A stretch of DNA of 64,000 bases, from the NCBI GenBank assembly GCA_018857735.1, contig JABMCL010003121.1:1-64000 (forward strand), read 5' to 3'. The notes below the pieces were generated by a model. That model saw only the letters and a program-made list of their open reading frames with translations, did not search any database and had not been told where the DNA came from. How positions within the stretch are numbered: the stretch's first letter is position 1; each line of letters opens with the position of its first letter. This document shows, piece after piece, positions 10,593 to 20,560 of the stretch. Both the position numbers and the translations under genes were made by a program. Origin of the DNA: Alviniconcha marisindica (taxonomy: Eukaryota > Mollusca > Gastropoda > Provannidae).

Positions 10593-11018
10593 ATGCCGAC
10601 CGCCTGGGCAACCATCCAACATCACAGTGCCACAAGCCTCTCCAAAAGCCGTATTCGGTCCTCAGCAGATTTCAGCAGGGCCAGGAACGTCAGCAGTCCC
10701 TTCGCTCTTCTGCCTATGGTGCCACCGGACCAAGGCACCCACGTCAGCACTTTGGCAACCGCCAACAAGCCCCCCTCGGGCGACAGCCACACACCACGGG
10801 AACGGGAAGGAGGCGTTACTAGCCTGGTCCTCCCAACACCCATTAGAGCTGGGCAGCTCAGTACGTGGCTGGAGGGTTTTCATCAGGCAGACAGAAGAAC
10901 GTTAGTAAGGGGTTTTCAAGGAGGTTTTCATATAGGTTATGATGGCCCCCACAGGGTAACGCAGTCTGCAAATTTAAAATCATCCTTAGAGCTACAACAT
11001 ATCATAGATAATAAGATT
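10593..11018 (+). pseudogene. Leader/N-terminal RT region of the DIRS-like element
   Basis: The C-terminal half of this frame, with IRAGQLSTWLEGFHQADRRT and GFQGGFHIGYDGP, followed by SANLKSSLELQHIIDNKI, matches the conserved segment that precedes the RT core in DIRS-type polyproteins. It ends at a stop right before a run of eight A. The RT continues in another frame, so an indel in the A run is likely. Confidence 0.7.
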
Positions 11019-11049
11019 TAAAAAAAAGAGCTAACGCATTGCAGGCACC

Positions 11050-11608
11050 TTCGCGTCACCACCCTTTCCAAATTTGCACATTTCTCCTCTGGGAGCGGTT
11101 CCAAAGAAGCAACATGGCTCATATCGGCTGATACACCATCTTTCTCATCCAGCAGGATCGAGCATCAATGACAACATTCCACAAGACTTGTGTACAGTCC
11201 AGCAGGATCGAGCATCAATGACAACATTCCACAAGACTTGTGTACAGTCCAGTAGGATCGAGCATCAATGACAACATTCCACAAGACTTGTGTACAGTCC
11301 AGCAGGATCGAGCATCAATGACAACATTCCACAAGACTTGTGTACAGTCCAGCAGGATCGAGCATCAATGACAACATTCCACAAGACTTGTGTACAGTCC
11401 AGCAGGATCGAGCATCAATGACAACATTCCACAAGACTTGTGTACAGTCCAGTACCAAACGATAGAAAACGCAACAGCACATATCCGAGCCCTGGGGCAG
11501 GGATGTTTCATGGCAAAGACGGATATTGCAGAGGCATTTCGCATTATTCCAATACTGCCTGCTCGGTACCAGTTGTTCGGCCTTTGTTGGAGGGGTCAGT
11601 ACTGTTAG
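11050..11608 (+). pseudogene. Reverse transcriptase fingers/palm, broken by a 50 bp tandem repeat
   Basis: SPLGAVPKKQHGSYRLIHHL is the canonical RT block of this superfamily. The following SSINDNIPQD block is encoded by a 50 bp unit repeated six times. Because 50 is not a multiple of three, each copy shifts the frame. The frame recovers after the array with CFMAKTDIAEAFRIIP (RT motif A with its catalytic Asp) and ends at TAG 11,606-11,608. Confidence 0.85.
11151..11450. repeat. Six perfect-to-near-perfect 50 bp tandem copies inside the RT
   Basis: The unit starts agcaggatcgagcatcaatg and ends tgtacagtcc. Copies begin at 11,151, 11,201, 11,251, 11,301, 11,351 and 11,401; the third has one substitution (agtagg). 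Near identity means the expansion is recent relative to the decay of the element. Confidence 0.97.
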
Positions 11609-11623
11609 GATAAATGTCTAGCG

Positions 11624-12640
11624 ATGGGTGTGGTTCAAGCTGTCAGATTTTTGAGCGGCGTCTTGGTTCAGCACTACAATGGATGGCCACACAAACTGGA
11701 CATCGAGTACATCAGTCACGTTCTGGACGACTTTATCATTTTGAATAATGCATATGATAGCTGCAAGGCACAGCTGCAGCAATTCTTACACATGTGCGCT
11801 GACATCGGAGCGCCCATGGCAGAGGAAAAAACATTTTTACCCACACAGGTACTCTCATTTCTGGGTTATGAGCTAGATTCAGTGAAGATGGAAGTACGGC
11901 TCCCGTCCGACAAGTTACAAAAATGCCTTTCACTTATTCAAGAATGTTTGACCAAACCAAAATTCACCTTGAAAACTTTGCAAAGTATTATTGGCACCCT
12001 CAACTTTGCCTGCGCGGTGGTACTTCCAGGACGAGCCTTCCTAAGGCGACTGATTGACTTGACAATGGGGGTGTCAAAACCTCATTATTTCATCCGTATC
12101 ACAAGGGAAGTGCGGGAAGACCTGCACATGTGGGCAGAATTCCTTGCCAGCTTCAACGGGAGGACCATCTTCATGGCAGAACAATGGTCGTCAACCAGCC
12201 TGAACCTGTTCACAGACGCATCTGGAACCCTTGGCTATGGGGCAGTGCTGGGCTCATACTGGTTCTACGGAGCATTGTCTCAACAGTGGGTCAATCAGAA
12301 TATAACACTGCTGGAGCTTTACCCCATTGCTCTGGCTGTGCAGATATGGGGCAACAGGCTAGCCAGTGAGCGCATCATATTCCACACCGACAACCAAGCA
12401 TTAGTGCCCATCATTAACAAACAAGCGTCCAAGGACAGAGCGATCATGTGTCTAGTGCGGAAGTTAGTAATAACCTGCCTCAGGTTTAATATCCTTTTTC
12501 GGGCTCAGCACATTCCAGGAAAGGCCAACGTACTGGCAGACCACCTGTCACGTCTACAAGTCAGCGCCTTCCTGGCAAAAGCCCCTTCGGCATCGAGACA
12601 GCCAGAAGCAGTTCCCCCACTTCCTCACTTGCCAGTCTGA
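11624..12640 (+). pseudogene. RT catalytic core and RNase H of the DIRS-like element
   Basis: The frame has the RT catalytic box HVLDDFIIL (Asp-Asp at about residues 35-36) and the RT thumb. An RNase H domain follows, with LNLFTDASGTLGYGAVLG (first catalytic Asp), ELYPIALAVQIWG (catalytic Glu) and FHTDNQALV (catalytic Asp). It ends HIPGKANVLADHLSRL, typical of the RH end in DIRS and Gypsy relatives. The first 20 codons are in the wrong frame for the family: the expected serine/cysteine-rich motif is one base over, so an indel pair is present. Confidence 0.9.
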
Positions 12641-12660
12641 CAACTACACTTGCAGCACTG

Positions 12661-13519
12661 GTGGACTCCGCTTTAGCACCAGCTTCACAGGCATGCCATC
12701 GTCGGGGATGGGATTTGTATGTCCAATTTGCACAGAAGTATTCCATCAGTGAGCAGTTCCCAGTTCGGGTGTCAAACCTCGCCCCGTTCATTGCATACTT
12801 GGTCAGCCAGTCATATAAACCCTCTACCATATCATCCTACGTGTCAGCAATAGGATATGTCCACAAATTAAAAGCAATCCCCGATCCAACAAGCTCTTTC
12901 CTCATCCTCAGACTGTTGCGTGCCTGCCATAAGCAGCCCGTTGTGAAGCCAATGCTGGAACGCCTCATGCTCACACTGGTGCACACAGGCACAGATCATT
13001 ACCGCCAGCACCTCTTCCAAGCAATGTTTGCTCTTGCCTTCTATGCCTTTCTGAGAATTTGAGAAATTACGATCAGAGGAAAAGATAGGCACAATGCTCA
13101 TCTAATACAGAAAAACCAAATTAGAATGCAAACAAAGCACTTTGAACTCAAATTTATCTCCTACAAACACAGCCAAGGTCAACCCTTCTCACTTGCGGTC
13201 ACGGAGGCACAGGGGCAGGGCCCATGCCCTGTCTGGGCAATGCAAGCTTACAAGTGCAGGGCGATAGGCCTGGCCCACCATTCCAGTATGTCACAGCCAT
13301 GCTGTCCTGAGAAATGACTTCAACAAGGATCTGAGGCGGGCTCTACAATTTTGTGACCTTGACCCAACAACCTTCAAGAGCCACAGTTTCCGCATCGGGG
13401 CAGCTACTACAGCAGCACAGCTGGGGATGTCTGACAGCCAGATTAGGACGCTGGGTCGCTGGAAATCAGATGCATTCAAACAATACATCCGCTGCGCAGC
13501 CCTGACTTCTACACTGTAA
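12661..13519 (+). pseudogene. Tyrosine recombinase of the DIRS-like element
   Basis: The N-terminal SAM-like domain reads WDLYVQFAQKYSI ... APFIAYLVSQSYKPSTISSY. The catalytic domain shows the first Arg region (FYAFLRI) and then a TGA at 13,060-13,062 where a Gly codon is usual. The HxxR box region appears as SHSFRIGAATTAAQLG, followed by LGRWKSDAFKQYIR containing the nucleophilic Tyr. The last part reaches TAA at 13,517-13,519. Premature TGA and frame breaks make this copy inactive. Confidence 0.85.
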
Positions 13520-13520
13520 A

Positions 13521-14401
13521 TAACAGACACCTGGGGGAGGGGGGGGGGGGGGGTACCCCACACTGTTCTGCGAGTCTCGAGGGTTCTCCGAGATCTCAGT
13601 TGTGCCTCAGGCAAGGTTTATCTGGGGTTAACCCTTAGGTTGTATATATAGACATACAGCATTGTCTGGGGCATGAAATTAGTGCCCAGGTGTAGCTGCA
13701 GTGGCTCTTTGAATTGCAGTGACACTCAGTGTAAAAAGAGAAACACCTTGCGGGGTGCCCAGAACTATAATATAGGTCTTGAAGGGGCTCCAACCCCCAG
13801 ACCTAAGGTTTCGTAAAACATATTTTGTTTTCCTTGTTAATGTGACGTACGATTCACTAAGTTCAATATACTGCCATGGTGTCAGGTTAGTTGCCCTTTT
13901 GGAAAGTCTGATCACCTGTATATGTAAAGCATGGAGGGACTGCCGGCCTCAGCTGAGAGCCCGGTTGTAAGGGCCAAGACCCCAGTCCGGGGGAGAACAT
14001 GTTGTATGCCTAGATACCTTCGTCTCCTTTGGTGTTGATTGCAGGTAGAAGGGAGGGTTCTCCAGTCTGCCTCCAGTCACATGTGTCCTAGGAGCAATGC
14101 ACAGGCCTGTGGTGCCCACGGACGGCTGCAGCGCCTGGGACCGGACCACTGGGCTGCCGGGCGTTGCTTGCACGTGACCCAAACAACAACAACAAACAAA
14201 CAAACAATTGTCCGGCTCGCAAAAACTTTGGACTTTCTTCCCACGCCTGCAGTGTCGAGAGAGTGTTTCGTAGACACCGTGTTGGACACAGACGGGCAGC
14301 ACCCATTATGGTTTTTGTTGGTTCCTGTTGTAGTTTGTTCTAAGTGGTTGAGTGTTGTTTTCCTTGGTTCCCTTCTGCAGGTTAACAACAACAACAACAA
14401 A
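13521..14401. other. Possible 3' non-coding part of the retroelement and unique flank
   Basis: A G run (13,534-13,552) follows the YR gene. The rest has no coding potential and two short (aac)n tracts (14,180-14,205, 14,386-14,400). I could not find the split direct repeats expected at a Ngaro end. Confidence 0.4.
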
Positions 14402-14681
14402 ATTGCCGCTGTAGGCCAGTTGTTGGTCTATTTCCTTTCTTCATGGCGCTGCACAGTAATACCAGAGTCTGGACTTGCTGCTTGATGGCGTTTACAGCCC
14501 CAAAATGAAAGGTGCCAACTGATTAAAGAGCATATGTCACCAGGGGAGATCACCGGTGAACAATTTAAGTCTCTGCAATAATTGGTACAGAGGTGTGGTA
14601 CTTTCGTTAATTTGGTTGCACAGCTTAGTGTGCCAAATTCATAATAAACAAATGTCACAACTAGTGGCCTACAGCGGCAAT
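14402..14681. mobile_element. 280 bp element with 16 bp perfect terminal inverted repeats
   Basis: attgccgctgtaggcc at 14,402-14,417 is the exact inverse of ggcctacagcggcaat at 14,666-14,681. The symmetry continues inward imperfectly (agttgt in both arms). The size and lack of coding fit a MITE. No clear target-site duplication was identified. Confidence 0.6.
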
Positions 14682-14945
14682 ATCTGTGTTTGAGTTGTTT
14701 CATGTGATGAATGTGGGGGTTGACAGTTAGGGCGACGCTCAGCCAGCATAAATTGTTGAATAAAACGATCACACATGTTAAAGAAACTGGAGTAAAAACT
14801 AAAAAGTGAAGAAATGCATAAGCTGATAAGCATCAATCTGGATGAGATCACACATGCACTTTCTGACTACTGTCTTTACTGGACTAATATGATCTAAATC
14901 ACTAGACTGTTTCACAGTTGTTGCATAGGTGTAAACGCGTACTTT
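14682..14945. other. Intergenic stretch, nothing recognisable
   Basis: Unique-looking sequence without ORFs of note. Confidence 0.5.
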
Positions 14946-14949
14946 GTAT

Positions 14950-15345
14950 CACTCACAGAAAATGCAAGGCAAACATGCGCATGCAAATAATGATGCACAC
15001 ATACTGATGCTAACAATGATGTGCACACCGACATGCACACCACCAAGACAACCACTGCAAAACGATATGGCAAACACTGACTCAACAATGACATGCTCAC
15101 TAACACACACTGACACAAACACTGACAAATGCACAAAAGCAAACAATGACACCAACAATGACATGCTCACTGACACAATGACACAAATACTAACGAATGC
15201 ACACTAGCAAACATTGACAAATGCACACCAGCAAATACTGACACCAGCAACGACATGTACACACGCACACACCCACACCCACACACACACACACACTGAC
15301 AACAGTAACAACAATAAACTTTATTCATCCCAGTGGGAAATTAAA
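14950..15345. repeat. Degenerate acaatgacatgcacac array, CA tract and retroposon-tail motif
   Basis: Loose repetition of aacaatgac / acatgctcac / tgacacaaac up to 15,295, including a short (CA)n. It is followed by aataaactttattcatccca gtgggaaatt, a motif common at 3' ends of animal retroposons. Confidence 0.7.
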
Positions 15346-15499
15346 GTAGCTGTTCAACCTCATACATTAAAGCACAACAAGAAATGGACTTTAAATAGCA
15401 TCTCAATAATCAAGGTCAACACATACAGGCTCTCATACCCACATATACCCACTGTCTCTCAGTCGACACACATCTAATGTTAATAACCTAGCAAAAACC

Positions 15500-18235
15500 G
15501 AAATGACCCTCACCAAATCTAGCATGAGGTGTGTAAGAGAAACACCTCACTAGAAGTATCATCAGGAGTGCAAGAGAAACACCTCACTAAAACTAGCATC
15601 AGATGTGCAAGAAAAACACTTCACTAAAACTAGCAAGAGGTGTGCAAGAAAAACACTTCACTAAAACTAGCAAGAGGTGTGTAAGAAAAACATCTCACTA
15701 AAACTAGGATGAGGTGTGTAAGAGAAACACTTCACCAGACGTATCATCAGGTATGCAAGAGAAACACTTCACTAAAACTAGCATGAGGTGTGTAAGAGAA
15801 ACACTTGACTAGAAGTATTATCAGGACTGCAAGAGAAACGCCTCACTAAAACTAGCATGAGGTGTGTAAGAGAAACACCGCACTAAAACTAGCATGAGGT
15901 GTGTAAGAGAAACATCTCACTAAAACTAGCATGGGTGTGTAAGAGAAACACCTCACTAGAAGTATCATCAGGAGTGCCAGAGAAACACCTCACTAAAACT
16001 AGCATGAGGTGTGTAAGAGAAACATCTCACTAAAACTAGCATGAGGTGTGTAAGAGAAACACCTCACTAAAACGAACATGAGGTGTGTAAGAGAAGCACC
16101 TCACTAAAACTAGCATGGGTGTGTAAGAGAAACACCTCACTAGAAGTATCATCAGGAGTGCCAGAGAAATACCTCACTAAAACTAGCATGAGGTGTGTAA
16201 GAGAAACACCTTACTAGAGCTGGAATGAGGTGTGTAAGAGAAACATCTCACTAAAACTAGCATGAGGTGTGTAAGAGAAACACCTCACTAAAACTAGCAT
16301 GAGGTGTGTAAGAGAAACACCTCACTAAATCTATCATTAGCTGTGTAAGAGAAACACCTCACTAAAACTAACATGAGGAGTGTAATAGAAACACCTCACT
16401 AAAATTAGCATGAGGTGTGTAAGAAAAACTCCACCTTAAAACTACCACTAGGTGCGTAAGGGAAACACCTCACTAATGTAATGAAAATAACCTGATTCTG
16501 AAACTTCTAACTAAAACTAGCTTGAGGGGTGTAAGAGAGACTCGTCACTAAAACTAGCATCAGGATTAAAAGAGAAACTCTTCACTAAAACTAGCTTGAG
16601 CAGCGTAGGAAAGACTCCTTACTAAAATTAGCATCAGGAGTGTAAGAGAAACTCCCCACTACGAGGACTGTATAAGAAACTCCTCACTAAGAGGACTGTA
16701 TAAGAAACTCCCCACTAGGAGGACTGTATAGGAAACTCCTCACTAGTATGAGGATTGTAAGAGAAACTTCACTAAAATTAGTATCAGCCGTGTAAAAGTA
16801 GCCCCAGGAGTGTAAGAGAAACTCCCCATTAAACTCATTCAGCATTAGGACTGTAAGCGAAAGTCCTCACTAAAACCACTGAACACGAAGAGTGCAAGTG
16901 AAACTAATCAAAATTTGATCACGAGTCTCAGAGAAACACCTCACTAAAACTAGCATGAGGTGTGTAAGAGAAACACCTCACTAAAACTAGCATGGGGTGT
17001 GTAAGAGAAACACCTCACTAGAACTGGCATGAGGTCTGTAAGAGAAACAGCTCACTAAAACTAGCATGAGGTGTGTAGGAGAAACAGCTCACTAAAACTA
17101 GCATGAGGTGTGTAAGAGAAAAACCTCACTAGGAGTAGCATCAGGAGTGCAAGAGAAACACCTCACTAAAACTAGCACGAGGGGGTTAGGAGAAACTCCT
17201 CACTAAAACTAGCATCAGGAGTGTAAGAGAAACTCCTCACGAATAAACATAGCATGAAGTGTGTAAGAGAAACTCCAAACGAATAAACATAGCACGAAGT
17301 GTGTAAGAGAAACTCCTCACGAATAAACATAGCATGAGGCGTGTAAGAACTAAAACTAGCATCGGGAGTGTAAGAGAAACTTCTCCCGAATAAACAAAGC
17401 ATGAAGTGTGTAAGAGAAACTCCTCACTAAACTGAACCAGCAAGAGAAATGTATGGGAAACTCCTTGCTAAAAATAACACGAGGAGTCAAAGGGACCCTC
17501 CTCACAAAAACTAGCATCAGGAGTGTAAGGGAAACTCCTCACTATAAGCAAACTTCAGGAGTGTAAGAGGAACTCCTCACTAATCCAGCTTAAGGGGTAT
17601 CAGAGAAACTCCTCCTAAAACCAGCTCGAGGAGTGTAAGAGAAGCTCCTCACTAAAACTAGCATCAGGAGTGTAAGAGAAACTCCTCACTAAAAGTAGCA
17701 TTAGGAGTGTAAAGGAAACTCCTCACTAAAACTTGCATCAGGAGTGTAAGGGAAACTCCTCATTAAAACTTGCATCAGGAGTGTAAAAGAAACTCCTTAC
17801 TAAAACCAGCTCGAGGAATGTAAGAGAAACTCCTCACTAACACCAACTCGAAGAGTGTAAGAGAAACTCCTCACTAAAACGAGCTTCAGGAATGTAAGAT
17901 AAACTCCTCATTAAAACCAGCTCGAGGAGTGTAAGATAAACTCCTCATTAAAACCAGCTCGAGGAGTGTAAGAGAAACTCCTCAATAAAACCAGCTCGAG
18001 GAGTGTAAGAGAAACTCCTCTCTAAAACCAGCTCGAGGAGTGTAAGAGAAACTCCTCAATAAAACCAGCTCGAGGAGTGTAAGAGAAACTCCTCAATAAA
18101 ACCAGCTCGAGGAGTGTAAGAGAAACTCCTCACTAAAACAGCATGACCCGAGGAGTGTAAGAGAAACTCCTCACTAAAACAGCATGACCCGAGGAGTGTA
18201 AGAGAAACTCCTCACTAAACAGCACGAGAGTGTAA
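15500..18235. repeat. 37-38 bp satellite, left block
   Basis: About 70 units, consensus cactaaaactagcatgaggt / gtgtaagagaaacacct. From about 17,200 the sub-family changes to ctcgaggagtgtaagagaaa / ctcctcactaaaac. Both have an internal inverted symmetry: GAGGTGT...ACACCTC and GAGGAGT...ACTCCTC, separated by nine bases. Mosaic units (aggagtgcaagagaaacacc) show exchange between sub-families. Confidence 0.95.
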
Positions 18236-18560
18236 AAAGAAAGACAGATGTACGGACGAGGTCATGTCAGGACTGAGCTGTCAGGTCAGTCTGTACCGAG
18301 ACGAAGCCAGACGAGGCGTGTCGGTGGCTGCCGCGCCCTGAGCATGCACTGCACTCGCTAAGAGCCGATAGCAGCCAAAACCGAGTCATACCCATGACAA
18401 CCGACACTTGCCTAGTTTGTGTGAAGCTCTGGATGTATGCCGTACCGAGCTGTAACCTGTCAGACCTTGCTCTTGCATCTTTGTTTGGACAATGGATAAC
18501 ATCTAGGAATATGTCTGTGTAGTCGTTACTACTACAGTATAAGAGAAACGCATGTCCTAA
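18236..18560. other. Unique island inside the satellite
   Basis: About 325 bp of GC-richer, non-repetitive sequence interrupting the array. A minus-strand open frame of 118 codons (18,267-18,623) crosses it, but it resembles no family I know and has no visible splice or promoter context. It may be an inserted fragment or the ancestral locus on which the array grew. Confidence 0.6.
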
Positions 18561-20560
18561 CTGACTCCAGCACGAGGTGTTTACCTCAGTGTAAGAGAAG
18601 AGTCTCACCGATCCAGCATGCAAAGTGTTTCAAAACATCCTCACTATGATCGTATGGGGAATGCAAGAGAAATTCCTCACTAAAACTAGCATGATGACTG
18701 TAATACAAACTCATTAACATTGGCATCAGGAACATAAGAGAAACTCCTCACTAAAATTAGCATCAGGAGTGCAAGAGAAACTCCTCACTAAAACTAGCAC
18801 TGCATCAGGAGTGTAACTAACTAAAACACCTTGCTAAAAGTATCATCAGGACTGTAAGAGAAACTCATCACTAAAACTAGCATGAGGTGCGTAAAAGAAA
18901 CACCTCACTAAAGCTAGCATGAGGTGTGTAACTGACAGAAACACCTCAACTGAAGTATCATCAGGAATGCAAGAGAAACTCGTCACTAAAACTATCATGA
19001 GGTGCGTAAGAGAAACATCTCACTAAAACTAGCATGAGATGCGTAAGAGAAACATCTCACTAAAACTGGCATGAGGTGTGTAAGAGAAACACCTTACTAA
19101 AACTAGCATGAGGTGTGTAAGAGAAACACCTCACTAGAATTAGCATCAGGAGTGCAAGAGAAACACCTCACTAAAACTAGCATGAGGTGTGTAAGAGAAA
19201 CACCTCACTAAAACTAGCAGGAGGTGTGTAAGAGAAACACTTTAATAAAACTAGCATGAGGTGTGTAATAAAAACACCTCACTAAAACCAGCATGATATG
19301 GGTAAGAGAAACACTTCACTAGAAGTATCATCAGGTGTGCAAGAGAAACACTTCAGTAAAACTAGCATTAGGTGTGTAAGAGCGACACCTCACTAGAGGT
19401 ATTATCAGGACTGCAAGAGAAACAACTCAATAAAACTAGCATGAGGTGTGTAAGAGAAACACCTCACTAAACAAGTATGAGGTGTGTGTGAGAAACACTA
19501 CAATAAAACTAGCATGAGGTGTGTAAGAGAAACACCTCATTATAACTATCATGAGGTGTGTATGAGAAATACCTCACTAGAATTAACATCAGGAGTGCAA
19601 GAGAAACACCACACTATAACTAGCATGAGGTGTGTAAGAGAGAAACACCTCACAAAAATTAGCATGAGGTGCGTAAAAGGAACACCTCACTAAAACTAGC
19701 ATCAGGAGTGTAACTGACAGGAACACCTAAATAGAAGTATCACCAAGAGTGCACGAGAAACTCGTCACTAAAACTAGCATGAGGTGCGTAAGAGAAACAC
19801 CTCCCCAAAACTAGCATGAGGTGTGTAAGAGAAACACCTCACTAAAACTAGCATGACATGTGTAAGAGAAACATCTCACTAAAACTGGCATGAGGTATGT
19901 AAGAGAAACACCTCACTAAAAGTAGCATGAGGTGTGTAAGAGAAACACCTCACTAGAAGTATCATCAGGAGTGCAAGAGAAACACATCACTAAAACTGGC
20001 ATGAGGTGTGTAAGAGAAACACCTCACTAAAACTAGCACTGATGATGTGTGTAAGAGAAACAACTCACTAAAACTAACATGAGGTGTGTAAGAGAAGCAC
20101 CTCACTAGAATTAGCATCAGGAGTGTAAGGGAAACATCTCACTAAAACTAGCATGAGGTGTGTAAGAGAAATACCTCACTAAAACTGGCATGAGGTGTGT
20201 AAGAGAAACACCTCACTAAAACTAGCATGAGGTGTGTAAGAGAAACACCTCACTCAGTAAAACTAGCATGAGGTGTGTAAGAGAAACACCTCATCACTCA
20301 GTAAAACTAACATGAGGTGTGTAAGAGAAACACCTCACTAAAACTAGCATGAGGTGTGTAAGAGAAACACCTCAGTCACTCATCACTAAAACTAGCATTA
20401 GGTGTGTACGAGAAACACCTCACTAGAACTGGCATGAGGTGTGTAAGAGAAACACCTCACTTAAACTACATAAGGTGTGTAAGAGAAACACGTCACTAAA
20501 ATTAGCATGAGGTGTGTAAGACTGAGAAACACGGCCTCCGGCGATTCAGTACTAAAACTG
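18561..20560. repeat. 37-38 bp satellite, right block
   Basis: About 50 units, mostly of the GAGGTGT/ACACCTC sub-family, with degenerate units at both edges (18,561-18,700 and 20,480-20,640). Short insertions (tcactcagt, tcatcactcag) occur at 20,250-20,400. One unit near 19,026 has GAGATG paired with CATCTC. Confidence 0.95.

Larger units (their letters stand above)
10570..13520 (+). mobile_element. DIRS/Ngaro-type tyrosine-recombinase retrotransposon, decayed
   Basis: Order on the + strand: a gag/RT-leader region, reverse transcriptase, RNase H, then a tyrosine recombinase (integrase-like). RT-RH followed by a YR rather than a DDE integrase defines DIRS-like elements. No methyltransferase domain is visible, which leans towards Ngaro-like. 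At least four defects interrupt the reading frames: a break in an A run near 11,020, a 50 bp tandem expansion at 11,151-11,450, a TAG at 11,606-11,608 followed by local frame shifts, and a TGA at 13,060-13,062. The termini (split direct or inverted repeats) were not located, so the limits given are those of the coding region. Confidence 0.85.

Noticed and set aside
18267..18623. 118-codon minus-strand ORF in the satellite island
   Set aside because: No family resemblance, no start or splice context, and it runs into satellite units at one end.
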